Source: Lamellibrachia columna (taxonomy: Eukaryota > Annelida > Polychaeta > Sabellida > Siboglinidae). From it: a DNA stretch of 64,000 nt. The stretch covers positions 52,104,285-52,168,284 of the forward strand of contig OY759262.1 in the NCBI GenBank assembly GCA_963662155.1. Reading direction: 5' to 3'. The notes under the pieces are model-generated. The model was not told the origin of the DNA. It saw only the letters and a list, made by a program, of their open reading frames with translations, and did no database searches. Made by a program: the position numbers and the translations under genes. Below are positions 47,800-60,328 of this stretch, piece after piece. How positions within the stretch are numbered: the first letter of the stretch is position 1; every line of letters begins with the position of its first letter.

Positions 47800-49700
47800 G
47801 CTATACTAATTAGGTGCAGTCAATGAAGTTCAAACAAACCTCGTGAAAACAACCATTTGAAATCCCAATTTGTCTGCAACCAGTCTCAAACATTGACTGA
47901 GATTGACTTGGAGAATCCTTTTCAATGCAAGTATATTAATTTGCTTTGAAATCTACGTCTAACCTCCTAAGCTAACTTCCCCAATATTAACTCACCTCTA
48001 TTAAGTTCAAACATAAATTTTTATTCATAATTAGTATCTTGAAAATATTAACTGAAATCTACTAGGTAATTGCAAAGCTAATTTATCCTTTCAGTCTGAC
48101 AGTTGTGTCAATATAATCACAGTTTAAAGTTAAGTCGAATTGCATCGCATCAACTGATAAAAGTAAATTCTTATTTTTATAAATTAGCCAAATGCCCGGA
48201 TGACTTCGTAATTAGCTAATTATGTTGTCCCAGAATCTGGGTGCATAGATAATTTCCGTCACAATGAAAAGTACGCATTGGATCCAGGCGATGATGTGTG
48301 CGAAAAACGGTGGCGCCATCACGCGGAGCCTGGATAAGCCTGGCCCCAATCGTCTCTGTTGTGGCAGTTGCTTGGCGGATGGATTGTGATATCTATTGTC
48401 AAAGACATTGATGGCCTGCACGAACGTACGTGTCACACAGTCACATTGCAGCACGCGTAGTTCCCGTTATCTCTGTGGCCATGGGATTTGATTGGACAAA
48501 ACCACATTATCCGCACCATCGTCCAACGCATAGTTATTGAATCTCACAGTTTGGGGAGCAATAATTATCTGGAGAGCCAAAAAAATGTTTTAGCAATACT
48601 GTAACGGGCAGGCTGTAGGGAAAGGTGGGGCATGTCTGCACGCTGATGTATGTCCGCATACCTCGTTATTGACCAAACCGCGTAGTATTTGGTTTCAAAA
48701 CTGTTTTCTACGGTAGCATCTAACATCGAACATTTGAACCTGTGAATTGTACTCTTGTATGTCGATAAGAAATGATTAACAAATTTTTTTTAAACATATA
48801 CATAACTGAACTCTCAATAATATATGCATATCGGTGTGTTCTTATATTAAAATTATACCTGCCAACCCTCCCCGAATTGCTACGTAACTCTCGTCCTCCC
48901 GCAAAACAAGGCCATCTCCTGGATTGTGCGCCCTAAAAAATAATTGAGATTTCTAGGACACTTTAGCCTGGAGTTCCTTTCGCTCGCGTTTTATCACAGT
49001 TTTCTTTGTACCGCATTTAACGATCGGCGCACCACACAAAAATGTGTGCATATTGCACAACCATCTAGCGAATGCACAGTACGCTAGCCTCCATTGTCAC
49101 GTAGGGAGACGCCAAGACGAAAAATACAATAACAATGAGTGCAAGATGTGTAATTGTTGCTCCTTTATTTAATTTGTAGTATTGTAATATTTGTAATCTA
49201 TATAAAGTAACTGTCATGTTTTTTTTAATGTTGATTTTACCTGATATTGAAAAACAAACAATAATTAAAACAATAATTAAACCAAGCGCCCGACCCACCA
49301 AGGGCAATGGTAACCCCCCCGGTATCAATATTCTGATCGGAATAAAAATGTGTAATACCTAATAGAATGTGCACAGGAGATCGAAATGCTAATCATTAGC
49401 AGTCATTCCATCGATAGAGTCCTTAAAATGGTTAGGAAAATTGAGTGAAACACTTACGATTAGTACTGCCACCTAGCGTTCAGTGTTGTATCATATTCAA
49501 AACCATGTCTCACAAACCCTTTTCTTCCAAAAAGTAAACGTTGTTGTCCGTTTGTACCTTCAGTTACCGATAACACGAGAATCCATGTACATGGTCTCAG
49601 AGGCCTAAGTCAGCCTGGCCTCAAATGTATAAAACCTTTTATTTGTTCTGCTGATAGTTGTTTCAATTTAAGGGGCTGCACTATCTAGCGGGGCTGCTTT
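47800..49700. other. Spacer, no gene recognised
   Basis: Short frames at 48,212-48,454 and 49,065-49,328 show no recognisable domain. Confidence 0.5.
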
Positions 49701-49723
49701 TTTGATTTGGCAACATCTAAATA

Positions 49724-51411
49724 TTGACATATAGGGTCTACCTGTTTGTACCGTGCCATATCCCAGTTTGTGTTGGCAATGAAAACCACCACACAGAACT
49801 ACGTGTTCGAACAGCGCTGGAGTTAATTAACAATGAAAACTTATACACAAATTCAAGACATTTGAAGGCAATGTCATCTGAGCATGCTGCAAATAAAACG
49901 AACTTATTCGAATATGTAATACAGACTTCTGTAGCAGATTCTTCCCTCAGCCATAGAGGAACGAGCATGGTAGAATCAGAGAGAGAGAGCATAGTTGCGT
50001 ATATCTGCTAATGATGGAGAATAATGTGGACTGTTGCATTTATATGCATTGGCAAATCTGCTGAACAGGGCCATTGTTTCAATATACCTAAGTGTTGACA
50101 ATGCAGGGGTAGATCGTGGCTTACTCAAGCAGGTATTATTACCTTTTCATTGTGTCAATCCCACTACTGAGCCTGTTCACATCATATGGACAAATCTAAC
50201 TGCAAAACAAGTAGGTTGTATCTAGCAATCAAATCAGTTTGTTGCATGTGTGCCAAGGTTTCCTCAATCTCACCCACCTTGCACACTACCTGCATCACAA
50301 GAGAAACAACCATTCACACTACCTGCATCACGAGAGAAGCAACCATTCACACTACCTGCATCACCAGAGAAGCAACCATTCACACAACCTGCATCACCAG
50401 AGAAGCAACCATTCACAACACCTGCATCACTAGAGAAGCAACCATTCACAACACCTGCATCACTAGAGAAGCAACCATTCACACTACCTGCATCACCAGA
50501 GAAGCAACCATTCACATTACCTGTATCACCAGAGAAGCAACCATTCACACTACCTGCATCACCAGACAAGCAACCTTTCACACACCCTGCATCACTAGAG
50601 AAGCAACCATTCACACTACCTGCATCACCAGAGAAGCAACCATTCACACTACCTGCATCACCAGAGAAGCAACCATTCACACTACCTGCATCACCAGAAA
50701 AGCAACCATTCACACTACCTGCATCACTAGAGAAGCAACCATTCACACTACCTGCATCACCAGAGAAGCAACCATTCACACTACCTGCATCACTAGAGAA
50801 GCAACCATTCACACTACCTGTATCACCAGAGAAGCAACCATTCACACTACCTGCATCACCAGAGAAGCAACCATTCACACTACCTGTATCATTAGAGAAG
50901 CAACCATTCACACTACTTGCATCACCAGAGAAGCAACCATTCACACTACCTGCATCACCAGAGAAGCAACCATTCACACTACCTGCATCACCAGAGAAGC
51001 AACCATTCACACTACCTGCATCACCAGAGAAGCAACCATTCACAACACCTGCATCACTAGAGAAGCAACCATTCACAACACCTGCATCACTAGAGAAGCA
51101 ACCATTCACAACACCTGCATCACTAGAGAAGCAACCATTCACAACACCTGCATCTGCAGATAAGCAACTTTGCACACTACCTACATCATCCGATGTGCAA
51201 CTTTTCACACCACCTGCACCACCAGATAAACGTCCGACCGTCTATACCACAAGAAGAACCCAGCTACAACAAAACATCCCGATATCCAAAACAGCGACCC
51301 TGTGATGGTGATGATGGTGATGATGACGATGATGTCCCCAGTCAAATTCATCGAAAAAGAAATTCAAATCAAAGTACAGAAACGATTGGGAGAAAGAGTA
51401 TCCATGGATAA
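49724..51411 (+). pseudogene. Vertnin-like coding region with in-frame minisatellite, interrupted
   Basis: The first frame (49,724-50,011) has VCVGNENHHTELRVRTALEL. The next (from 50,034) has CGLLHLYALANLLNRAIVS, then PVHIIWTNLTAKQ and SNQFVACVP. From memory this order (VRTA-EL, later LxALxxxLxR-I-SVY, then VHI-W and NHFV) matches vertnin-like proteins of animals. Between the blocks there is a frameshift and a TAA near 50,026. A TAG at 50,223 separates QVGCI from QSNQFVACVP in the same frame, at a place where many relatives probably have Trp. After that the frame stays open to 51,305 through about 27 copies of an 11-residue repeat (PEKQPFTLPAS). A short tail rich in Asp (GDDGDDDDDV) follows in a neighbouring frame. 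A possible donor CAAG|GTAATG is at 51,440. It may be a decayed host gene or a mobile-element accessory gene. Confidence 0.55.
50268..51165 (+). repeat. 33-bp minisatellite, about 27 units
   Basis: The consensus is TCACCAGAGAAGCAACCATT, then CACACTACCTGCA, with alternatives CTAGAG for CCAGAG and ACAACACCT for ACACTACCT. Units with ACAACACCT and CTAGAG cluster at both ends of the array. The period is 33, so all three + frames and one minus frame are open. The frame continuous with the upstream domain is PEKQPFTLPAS. Confidence 0.95.
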
Positions 51412-51915
51412 CACAATCCAATAGAGAATCTTATGCAAGGTAATGTAACTAAACATGCTCCTCCTGTCAAGAGGCAGGAATCTGATCAATGTAATATATC
51501 ATGAGTAACTGGGTAGCTGTGCTATTAACACTAGTCAGATAGGTTAGGTAAGCTACAATGCAATTGACACTTTTATTACAATGTAAAAACATATTCTATT
51601 AATAGTAAATACAAAGCTACGATGACAAGTTAAAATTTCACTGCTTTCAGTCCAGGAGTTCATGACAATGGTAACTATGTTTTATTGAATTGCTAAGTAA
51701 GTATAAGCTGTAATTGAGAGGTAGGAAAGGCTAACCACACTTTTGCCTTAGTGCTCTTAGGCATAATCTTAATGCCGGTGTAAGGTTATTACTTCTGCTT
51801 GTGGGAACTCTCTAAGAACATGATGTTGGCTGTGGCCCTACTCTTACGCCAAGCCAACATTATGCAGACTGCTGATGAAGCATTATGTTGATTAATTAAT
51901 CAGTTACTACTGGGG

Positions 51916-52170
51916 TTGCACCATAGCACCTATCGCATAACAAGATTCTCCACACAAAATGTTATCATTTTTATGTTGTTGCATTCACTTTTTGTGACAA
52001 TACATTTTAATGATACTGTTGTACATTTTAAATATTATAGGTGTAGCATGTGCAGCATAGACATTCATATCTCATTTGGAGGGAAGACCGCCCTGACATC
52101 CCACCAGAAATCATCGGGATGTTTGTGGGAGAGCATGTTTCAGAGCTCCGTGTGCACGATATAGTACTTT
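51916..52170 (+). other. Possible zinc-finger exon downstream of the vertnin-like region
   Basis: The frame at 51,916-52,164 contains RCSMCSIDIHISFGGKTALT, then SHQKSSGC. This is a C-x2-C, then S-GG-TAL-x2-H pattern like BED or related fingers in transposase-type proteins. It could be a later exon of the 49.7-kb gene or an independent relic. Splice sites are ambiguous. Confidence 0.35.
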
Positions 52171-52259
52171 GTCAAGGCACTAGCACTTTGACAGTAAGAC
52201 GACTGCTGCTTCACAGATTGTCCCTGTTTGCATTGCTGTGATATTTGCTACACACGTCC

Positions 52260-53440
52260 TTATTTTTTTCTTGCCTTTCACATTTAAGTTTGTCTTTTTT
52301 TTAGATTTATTTCAGTTCTACTATCTTTTTCAGCCTACACTTCTTTTGTAATTCAGCATATTTTCTTTTGCAGTTTTCATACTGTTAGTGGCAGTTTCTG
52401 TGGTCACAGGTTTATCAACACATTCATCTGGAAGAAAGACAGTGTAGAAAGCAATTAAAATTACTCAGTTTTCTCAAATAATCGGATGAAAAAAGTATCA
52501 TTTGATCATCCAAAAGGTCAAACGAAATACCATAAAATACAGTTAATTTTTTGGACAACCAACCAGCACTTAGCGAAAGCATGGTTCAGTTCAGCATGGT
52601 TCAGTAGATTTTATCTTCAATGTGAATATTTAACATTTTATAAAATGACATTTCTTGACCATTTTATAGTATTTAATTAAATATACTATTCGTACGAACA
52701 ATATTTACATACCTTTTCATATAGATGAGATTCGATTTCACGCTTTCGGCAAAGCATGTTGCAGATTAATTAAATTAACACCTTACAGTTTTCAGTGCAT
52801 TGCACATTATCGTAAAACAAACAAGTTGCAAATAATATTGGGGTGGTGCTTCCACCTGCCAATAGTATGTAAAGTAATGCATAGTTTTATAAGTTGATGT
52901 AGTTCCCTTAGGGCCCTTGTGACTGACGTTATATATTAGGTGGTGTTGTGGCTGACTTACATGTGACCGACGTTACAATATAATGTCACATTGAGTTCCA
53001 CAAAGGCAAATTTCAGGTTAACTAATATCATAAATACTTTAGTCGCAATAAGTAGTGCGAGAATAATGACTGGCACATTTGAATTATTTTTCTAAAATAA
53101 ATACTAACAAAACTATCAAGTTTTTCGTGACTAATATTACAAATGTTACTGTTGTTAGTGAGTTACTTATCTGTTCATACCGAAATGATCATTCAGCTTA
53201 ATCTGACTGGTGTGTTGGCAAAATTAATTTGAAAAATATGTTCATTGTTTTTCATGAGTGAATACTGTTACTATTATGTGTTTGGGCTTTTGACAGATTT
53301 CTTCAGCATTTGTCCCAAGTTTATTGAATGCTTGCTAATTCTAGTGCTAAAAATCAGCAAAACATGTTTTTAGCAGTTTTTACTAATTGTATTTTTTTAG
53401 TGATTGTGTGATGTTTTTATAATTTGGTTCGCCGTGGTCC
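52260..53440. other. Spacer, no gene recognised
   Basis: AT-rich and without supported features. Confidence 0.5.
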
Positions 53441-53450
53441 ACTTTTTAGG

Positions 53451-53551
53451 CTGCTCCTGCTGAACTACAAGGTCGACGTTCATTAACAGATGACTGTGAA
53501 ATGGAATACCTGACTTCAATACTTCCCATCTCCGCCGTCCCTTATTTTTGG
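53451..53551 (+). other. Exon-like segment of unknown identity
   Basis: Bounded by TTTTTTAG-type acceptor sequence upstream (CCACTTTTTAG|G) and GGTGAGAGG donor downstream. It is open in one frame with RRSLTDDCEMEYLTSILPIS. No family recognised and no neighbouring exon found. Confidence 0.25.
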
Positions 53552-53979
53552 TGAGAGGCAAAACCTTCCCATTTCTTTGAAAACTTATGTTTTTCAGTTA
53601 TTCTTTAATAATTGCTCCATAGTAACAAGCTACAAGTTGGATAATTTGTTCATGTTTGTAAACATATCGAATGGGAAATTATAAGGGGTCAAAGGGCACG
53701 GGGTTGGGTCATTGTTGAACCAAAGTAGAGACAAGTGAAGGAGAAACCGATACTTAAGAAGAAAATATATTTAATATACATTTGTATATTATAGCTAGGT
53801 AAATCAAATTGACTGAAACTGGAAACAACATGACATTTATTATTTGAAAAACATTTAATAACTATTGTACGTATTTCATGAGGTCCATTACATGACCTGA
53901 TTTCGTGTCCTTTAATAACACTACTAGTTCTTCAGTCTATCTAGTTTCTAGAAAGACAATGACCTATTCGTCAGCTACC

Positions 53980-54405
53980 CTACCAACCACCTCCCAGTTT
54001 CTCAGGAATATTGTTGATGTTATCAATAGCCGTTTGCCCGAGATACTTAAAAAGTACTTTCAAATCATCCAGCTTTGCTTTGTTGGCGTCAACAGAGGAA
54101 ATGCCATTTCCACGATACCAGACATGTTTTTTGACACATGCACACTTAGTTTGTGCCCACTTGCAAAATCTAAATCTTTTGTAAGCACCTTCTTTGTACT
54201 TCTCTTTGTTTTTGGTGACTGACGCTTTAAACTGCGCTTCAAATTGACCCTTGTAGTTTTTGATCAAGTCCCCTGCTGCCTCAACTGTCTCAAACTTGGT
54301 AGCAATCACAACGGTGTCCTTCTTTTCGATAATACTGAATTCCCTATCGCAAGGTAGGAACGAGTGTCCTCTCACAGGCCTCGAATTTGGCATACTTAAG
54401 GGCAA
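53980..54405 (-). pseudogene. C-terminal fragment of a DDE-type transposase-like protein
   Basis: The minus-strand frame of 141 residues begins within RPVRGHSFLPCDREFSIIEK, followed by a Lys-rich helical stretch and LKVLFKYLGQTAIDNINNI. The motif RGHS-x2-PCDR-(D/E)-F is known to me from uncharacterised insect and mollusc proteins that look transposase-derived, where it lies near the C-terminus after the catalytic core. The upstream core is absent, replaced by the repeat at 54,490-54,630. The frame is open, but with no promoter or earlier exons it is probably dead. Confidence 0.5.
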
Positions 54406-54489
54406 GGCCAGTAGAAAATATTATATTACTGCAAATGTCTTAATATAATGAATATATTGGTAAATTGTTGTAAAACAAAATCGAGACCT

Positions 54490-54630
54490 TCTACCGACAA
54501 CGATGCTCCGACTGCTGACAACGATACCTTCAGCCGACGACCGTTGCCTTCTGCCGCCGACGTTGCCTTCAGCTGACGACGTTGCCCGTCTGCCGACGAC
54601 ATTGCCTTCAGCCGACGACGTTGCAATTGA
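54490..54630. repeat. About 20-bp GC-rich minisatellite
   Basis: Repeats of TTGCCTTCAGCCGACGAC and close variants (CTGCCGACGA, CTGCTGACAA), about seven irregular units. Confidence 0.85.
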
Positions 54631-55661
54631 AATGGGGTGTATCATAAATCACGGCCAGTTAGGCCATGAACCAGTGTTTAGTTTCCGATGAAGTACATAC
54701 AGTTGCCAAGGCATTGCAGCAAATTGCTGCGTGGTCGCCGCCAATTTGGAGCCCTGTTCTCAAACTGACTGCGGTATACAAAGGTGAACAGAAACCTGAT
54801 CTTTGTATTGTTATGGTTTTGCCCCCTGCATCCATCACTGACTATGTCAAGGTGCATAACGCTTGCTGAAACTTTTGTGCGGAGGAAATGATGGAAGCAT
54901 TATATTATTTCCCTGCAACCTCTTTTGGCCGTTGATTCTGGCCAGGTGTATATTACCATACCCATTTTACATGAATGAACCCCAAAGTTATAAACCAAAG
55001 CTGTCTTTTATAAAAAAGACCTCTCCTATTGGCAAGTGTGGGAAAGGCATATTTTGTTGAAAGTCAAAGCACACAGCCTCGTTTTCCGCCGATTGTTTGG
55101 CCATTTCCGTTGATTTCCGTAGATTTGCATATAATGCAACAGCATTTGTTTTATGCAACTTCAGCTGTAACTTCAAATGTGTCCTGATGCTGCGATTCTA
55201 TTCGGTTCTAATCTGGACTTTTAGTTCTTTGCAGCACCTACTTACATCAACTCTGGGTCTGCCGAAACCATAATTAAAGCATTCTTTATAGTAGCAGAAG
55301 CAGTAATCATATCGCATTCAATCTTCTCCAGTTGTATACCTTCACCTGAGATCTGCTTATATACATCAGGAAATTCCTGTTCAACCAAAAAAATTACATC
55401 TTTCTAACACTTAGTTCTTGGTTAAGGTAACGTTTCTTTATATTTTTTAAACACACACCGTATAGGAATATTTGTAGGCTCGCTGGATCACAGAATCGGG
55501 TTTTGATGGTTGGCGCCTTTGCACGATGTTAGCTTTTATACCACCAGCAAGATAAATGTCTTATAATCGTATTATAAAGCTTGAACAGGTTTGACTAGTA
55601 TATTTGGACTCTATTATCGCCCACCTAATCCGGCCTGATCCGAAACTTGCCCGTATGCTAT

Positions 55662-55696
55662 GATTATTGTCACACGCGACCCGTGTGACAATAATC
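55662..55696. other. Perfect 14-bp hairpin
   Basis: GATTATTGTCACAC and its exact reverse complement GTGTGACAATAATC flank the 7-nt loop GCGACCC. Pairing does not extend outward. Confidence 0.8.
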
Positions 55697-55949
55697 GTGC
55701 AGGTTGTTTAACCCAAATAACCTTCTATGTCTGACTAGTTCTAACGAGCTTCACTATAAAGTGGGCCTGTATTCTGAAACACGACAGACTGTGTCAGTGA
55801 CAGTGCCTTGCTAACCTGTATTTGTCGCCTGTCTTTCTGGCGGGTATAACCTTTATACGTGCTGTAATATATTCATTGGCGATCTTGTACTTTCTGGCCT
55901 AACCATGAAAACGACCACATTGTAATTATGTATATGTATATGCCACAGA

Positions 55950-57506
55950 CGATGATATCATCCGAGATGTTGCGGCATCCGTTTAGGCCGTGTAGTAGCT
56001 CTGCGACTGTGTTTAGGAAGATTTCTGAAGCAGCATTTATGCCAAACATCAGTCGTTTGTATCTGTAGCGCTACATGTTTACTAAACGTCGTGATATGAC
56101 GACTTGCAGGATCTAGTTCAAGTTGGTGATAGACTGCTTGCAATTACAATGTGCTGAACGTTGTCGCGTCGTTCAGATCTGTGATCAAGTCGTCAATCGT
56201 GGGCATGAGATGTTTCTCTCTATGCACTGCCTTGTTTGCTTCACGCATATCTACGCGGACTCCTCCTGATTTCTTCTTAGGAACGACTATTGGGGTGTCA
56301 TCGATTCGTCGATGTGCAGCGATACCATTATGTTGCGAAATTTTCCGATACCTGAAATGTCCTAGTAATCTTCTAGAATGCTTTCAGCATCAATTGCATT
56401 TTAGCGTCATTCTTGCGACCGGCAGTGATCTGTCTTGCTAAAGTTAGGATTTTGAGTTCGTCGTCTGCCTTGAATCCTAGCAAGTTTCCGTTGTTGTCTT
56501 CAACAATGTGAAATTGTGTTGACTAGTATGCACCATTGTATTGAAGATCAAGGTTTTCGATTCCTATGAGAGGCAAATGTGTGTCTGAGCAACGGTGGTT
56601 TTTCTCGTAGTCTCTGGAATGTGGCAGATTCGAGGATGTTCGCAGATGCGCCCGAATCACAGTCATCTCAACATATTGACCTTGAATTTTGAACTGACAT
56701 TTCGCGATAAAACTGCTGGAACATTGTGTGATATACACATGCTCGCTCTGTGGCGTGTCTTTGCTTACACTGGTTGCAGCAAAAACATAGTCATATTCAT
56801 TTGAAAGTGACTGCACAAAGCCTGTTTTCACAGAATTGCCAGCGTCAAATTACCTATTTTTCCACATGAATTGCACCTTTTTCCAAGTTCAGGGCGTCCA
56901 CAGTGGTGTGATAGTAAATTTCCACAGTAGTTGCAAATGTTATGCTTGTCTGATTTAGCATGTTTGCTGTTTCCAGCGTTAGATCGATGATATGGACTGC
57001 TGACCTCCTCTGTAGGTTCGACTGCTAGCTCGGTGGCTCCGTCTAACGATTGACGGTGTGACGAAATTGATTCCGTGAACAGTATGTGCTTCGATTTCAG
57101 CAGCTTGTTTTTCGCTTACTTCGAGGGCTCGAGCAGCTGCTATTACCAGATCAAGGTTAAGATCTTCCCCAAGTGCAAGGCGGCGGAGAGATTGAGAATG
57201 ACACACAAATATTACTTGATGTTCAATCTCTTTGTCTGAGTTCGCAAAATGACGTCATCTGTGGCGTCTTGTACAGTCAGTTTGCTGAATATCTTGTCTA
57301 TTTTGTGTCCAGCATAGTGGAGTAATAATGCACGCATGCGCACTGGGTATGACTGTCATCAAACGGTAAAATCGGGATAACCATTTTTTCAAACGTGGTC
57401 CGACATTTCCATCTGTTCGTAAATCGAATTGTGGGAAGGATGGTAGAGTCATAATGCTTGCGTCAACGAGATTGTCGTGGAATGTTGAAGACACATTCGT
57501 GGTCAT
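55950..57506 (-). pseudogene. Gypsy-type LTR retrotransposon relic: gag, protease, part of RT
   Basis: In minus-strand order, a gag-like frame starts at 57,506 and holds LPSFPQFDLRTDGNVGPRLK and KKWLSRF. More gag-like coding follows at 57,206-56,979 (LALGEDLNLDLVIAAARALE). Then comes a zinc-knuckle-like stretch near 56,935-56,850 (CNYCGNLLSHHC, later CNSC). A protease-like frame (56,831-56,523) has CQFKIQGQYVEMTVI where the active-site DTG should follow, but that motif is destroyed. The RT start includes VRVDMREANKAV near 56,250 and YHQLELDPASRHITTF at 56,130. The sequence ends before the RT active site. Frames are broken many times and no LTRs were seen. This is an inactive remnant. Confidence 0.75.
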
Positions 57507-58019
57507 GTCGCCGTTGTTTGGTCGGTCATTGACACATTACGAATACGTTGCGCATTCACTGCGAAAGTACATTGTAAATGTTCATGATGTGTTTTCCCAG
57601 CGTGGAGAACATTTACTTCGCCGCCAGATGTTGTGTCTCGTTATCTCAAATGATTGTATTTTATCGCAACAGATTAAAATATACATGAATGCGAACATCT
57701 ACTGCTTTACTGGGTATCATGCCTTTACACGCGCCCGGGCCTCCTTACATCCGGGTCTTAGAAGGGTCGTTATGACACAGGTGGATACAGCATGATCTAC
57801 TACGTTGTTTACGAACCAGGTGAAGTGAAATACGACAGGTCATCAACTGTGTCGCTTCAGTGAATGAAAGACAATTTATTTCGGCCAAAATAACCTGTGT
57901 CAGTAGGTATTATAAATGCACCATTAAACTAATGAAAAGTATCAGTCGGTTGTTTATTGTGAAACAATTTCACCAATGTATTTTCATTTGATGAATATTT
58001 AATTTAAAGGTAGAAGATA

Positions 58020-58130
58020 CGTTCTTATATAGCGCGGTATCCAGTCCTTGGGACCGTTCAAAGCGCTTTGCACTTCAACCCTTGCAGAACTGTTCATTGT
58101 AGTGCCAACTCGACTTCGCTGGGAAGCAAA
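58020..58130. repeat. Possible short dispersed repeat (AGCGCTTTGCACT type)
   Basis: Contains TATATAGCGCGGTATCCAGT and CAAAGCGCTTTGCACT. I recall similar sequence from many dispersed short repeats in marine invertebrates. Only one copy is in this window. Confidence 0.3.
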
Positions 58131-58191
58131 TTAGTATGTTGTGTCAAAACATCACTGATTAGGTTAATTTGTTGTTGAGTGGTTATCTGAC

Positions 58192-58373
58192 ATGTCGCCA
58201 CCCCGAGATAACGAGCGGATCATGCCGCCACCCCGAGATAACGAGCGGATCATGCCGACACCCCGAGATAACGAGCGGATCATGCCGCCACCCCGAGATA
58301 ACGACCGGATCATGCCGACACCCCGAGATAACGAGCGGATCATGCCGCCACCCCGAGATAACGACCGGATCAG
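58192..58373. repeat. 30-bp minisatellite, six units
   Basis: The unit is ATGCCGCCACCCCGAGATAA, then CGAGCGGATC. Two variable sites (CCGCCA/CCGACA and GAGCGG/GACCGG) alternate between units. It ends about 40 bp before copy 2 of the duplicated gene segment. Confidence 0.95.
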
Positions 58374-59892
58374 AATTATTTTCCAACGTCGAAATACCGG
58401 CCTTATATTAACTGTTTAACCATACACAACGCGGCGTAGAGTCAATTCTTAATGAAAACCTGTCGGTTTAATTCGATCGTCATAAAATAAACAAAGTGCC
58501 AGTGGAGAAAGCGCCCGCGTTCCTATGAGTCAGATACGATATAGATTGTTCACTAAACTAGAAATACAAACATTTTGCCACATTCGACTTCTGTTTTCAT
58601 CACCATCATCGTTTGTCCGCCGGAGCTTGGGCATTGTCAAGCCTCTTCCATCAAGGTCGATTGATCCCTAGGGATGGAAGGTCAGCCACTTCAGAATCGA
58701 AGTCTTCCCAGATCAGTGTGGTGTGTGCTATTCTTTGTTTCCTGATTTCCTTATCCTGAGTCGGTGTCCACGAGATGAATATTGACTCTGGTTCTTCTTT
58801 GAGACGATTGCAGTTTCCAGTTAGGTGGAGGCGTCTCTTTCGAATCTTTGTTTGCATCTGTACATAATGACTTTGACTGTCGGCATGAGACGTGTACAAA
58901 CAGCGAAACGCCGAATGTCATAACTCCTTCCCCGGTATCGCTTTCTCGCATTCACTGGTCTTCGTAAAACTACTGATCTGAGTACACATTTTCACTTCAT
59001 CACATAGATATAGGTGTACATCTATTCAGTGGCGGAACACGCCATATGAAGCCCCTTTGAAGCAGGTCAATCGAGGCCACTTGGCCTTCACAATAGCGAA
59101 TGTGTAACTGTAAAATTCATTTGTAATTGTCCCAAGGTAGCCGTAACTGTGAGACAGCCAACGTATTACAGGCGTGACTCTAACGTGAAGTTCGATGGTA
59201 AATATGGAACATTCACAGACCGACCAATCGAAGAGGGCCTAGTGAGTTAACGTCCGTGGTCAGTGAACTTTGACGCCTGCTCCATTACTCAAAGATGCGG
59301 CTCCGGTGAATTGAATTCAGTTGACAGCCACGTCGACGTTGGAAAGGTAGGTGGGAATCGCTCGATGCTCCAACAAAATAGTGCTATGTATTTCTAAACG
59401 AAAACTTGTACAGCAGTAACGCTGTGCATACAAGTTATAAAAAATGTTGTATGTTGCAAACACCGTGATAAAGCTTTGTTCTTAAAAGGCGTACGTTTGG
59501 TGTTGACTTCAACATCGTTAATAATCTTCACAAATACAGATGTTTTACAGTCGTTCATTGTCATTGTTGGGTCTATCAATGATTTGGCTTAACAATGTCT
59601 CGCACACGTAGCCTACTACAATAAACTATGCGTTATACGTTACTGATTCTTAGCTAGTGTACGATCATTTGTTGAATGTTGAGTTATAGCACAATGTTGA
59701 ATGTTGAGTTATAGCACAATGCTATAAGACATCGTTTTAAAGAAGGTCTATATTATATGTGCATTAATAAGACTTCATATGTATTCTTAGATCTTATCAA
59801 CAGTGTGATTCCTCTGGTTACCTTAATGGCACAGCTTACACACATGCAAATTTCATCATTTCGTTGTAATCTACATTGTTTCGTTGTTTCAG

Positions 59893-60019
59893 ATAAACAT
59901 GTTCAACTGGTGCTTATTTCTGTTACTGGTGGTGTATGCAGGTGGCGCTGCAAGTGATATGTAGAATCAGTACTCTACATATGTATGTATGTGTGTATGT
60001 GTGTATGTGTGTATGTATG

Positions 60020-60059
<40 letters not shown>

Positions 60060-60233
60060 CAGGGTTTTTTAAGGTTCAGCTCACACGGGCAGTGCAACAT
60101 TTCATGGGCAAACATGTTTTTACTTTTATCAGGCGCATTACCGCACATGTATACGCAAAACAATATTTGTTTATTTACTTTTCAATTTCACACGGGCATG
60201 GAGGGTTTTCACACGGGTACTTGCCTTAAAAAC

Positions 60234-60328
<95 letters not shown>

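Noticed and set aside
50268..51165. CRISPR array
   Set aside because: Units are contiguous without distinct spacers, and the context is a eukaryotic genome. The same applies to the 36-, 54- and 75-bp arrays.
50250..51208. Other frames across the 33-bp repeat (ITREATIHTTC, DAGSVNGCFSG) as genes
   Set aside because: A 33-bp period keeps all lucky frames open. Only the frame continuous with the vertnin-like block has support.
58169..58419. Decapeptide-repeat protein from the 30-bp repeat
   Set aside because: Open only because the unit is a multiple of three; there is no signal peptide, exon edge or domain.
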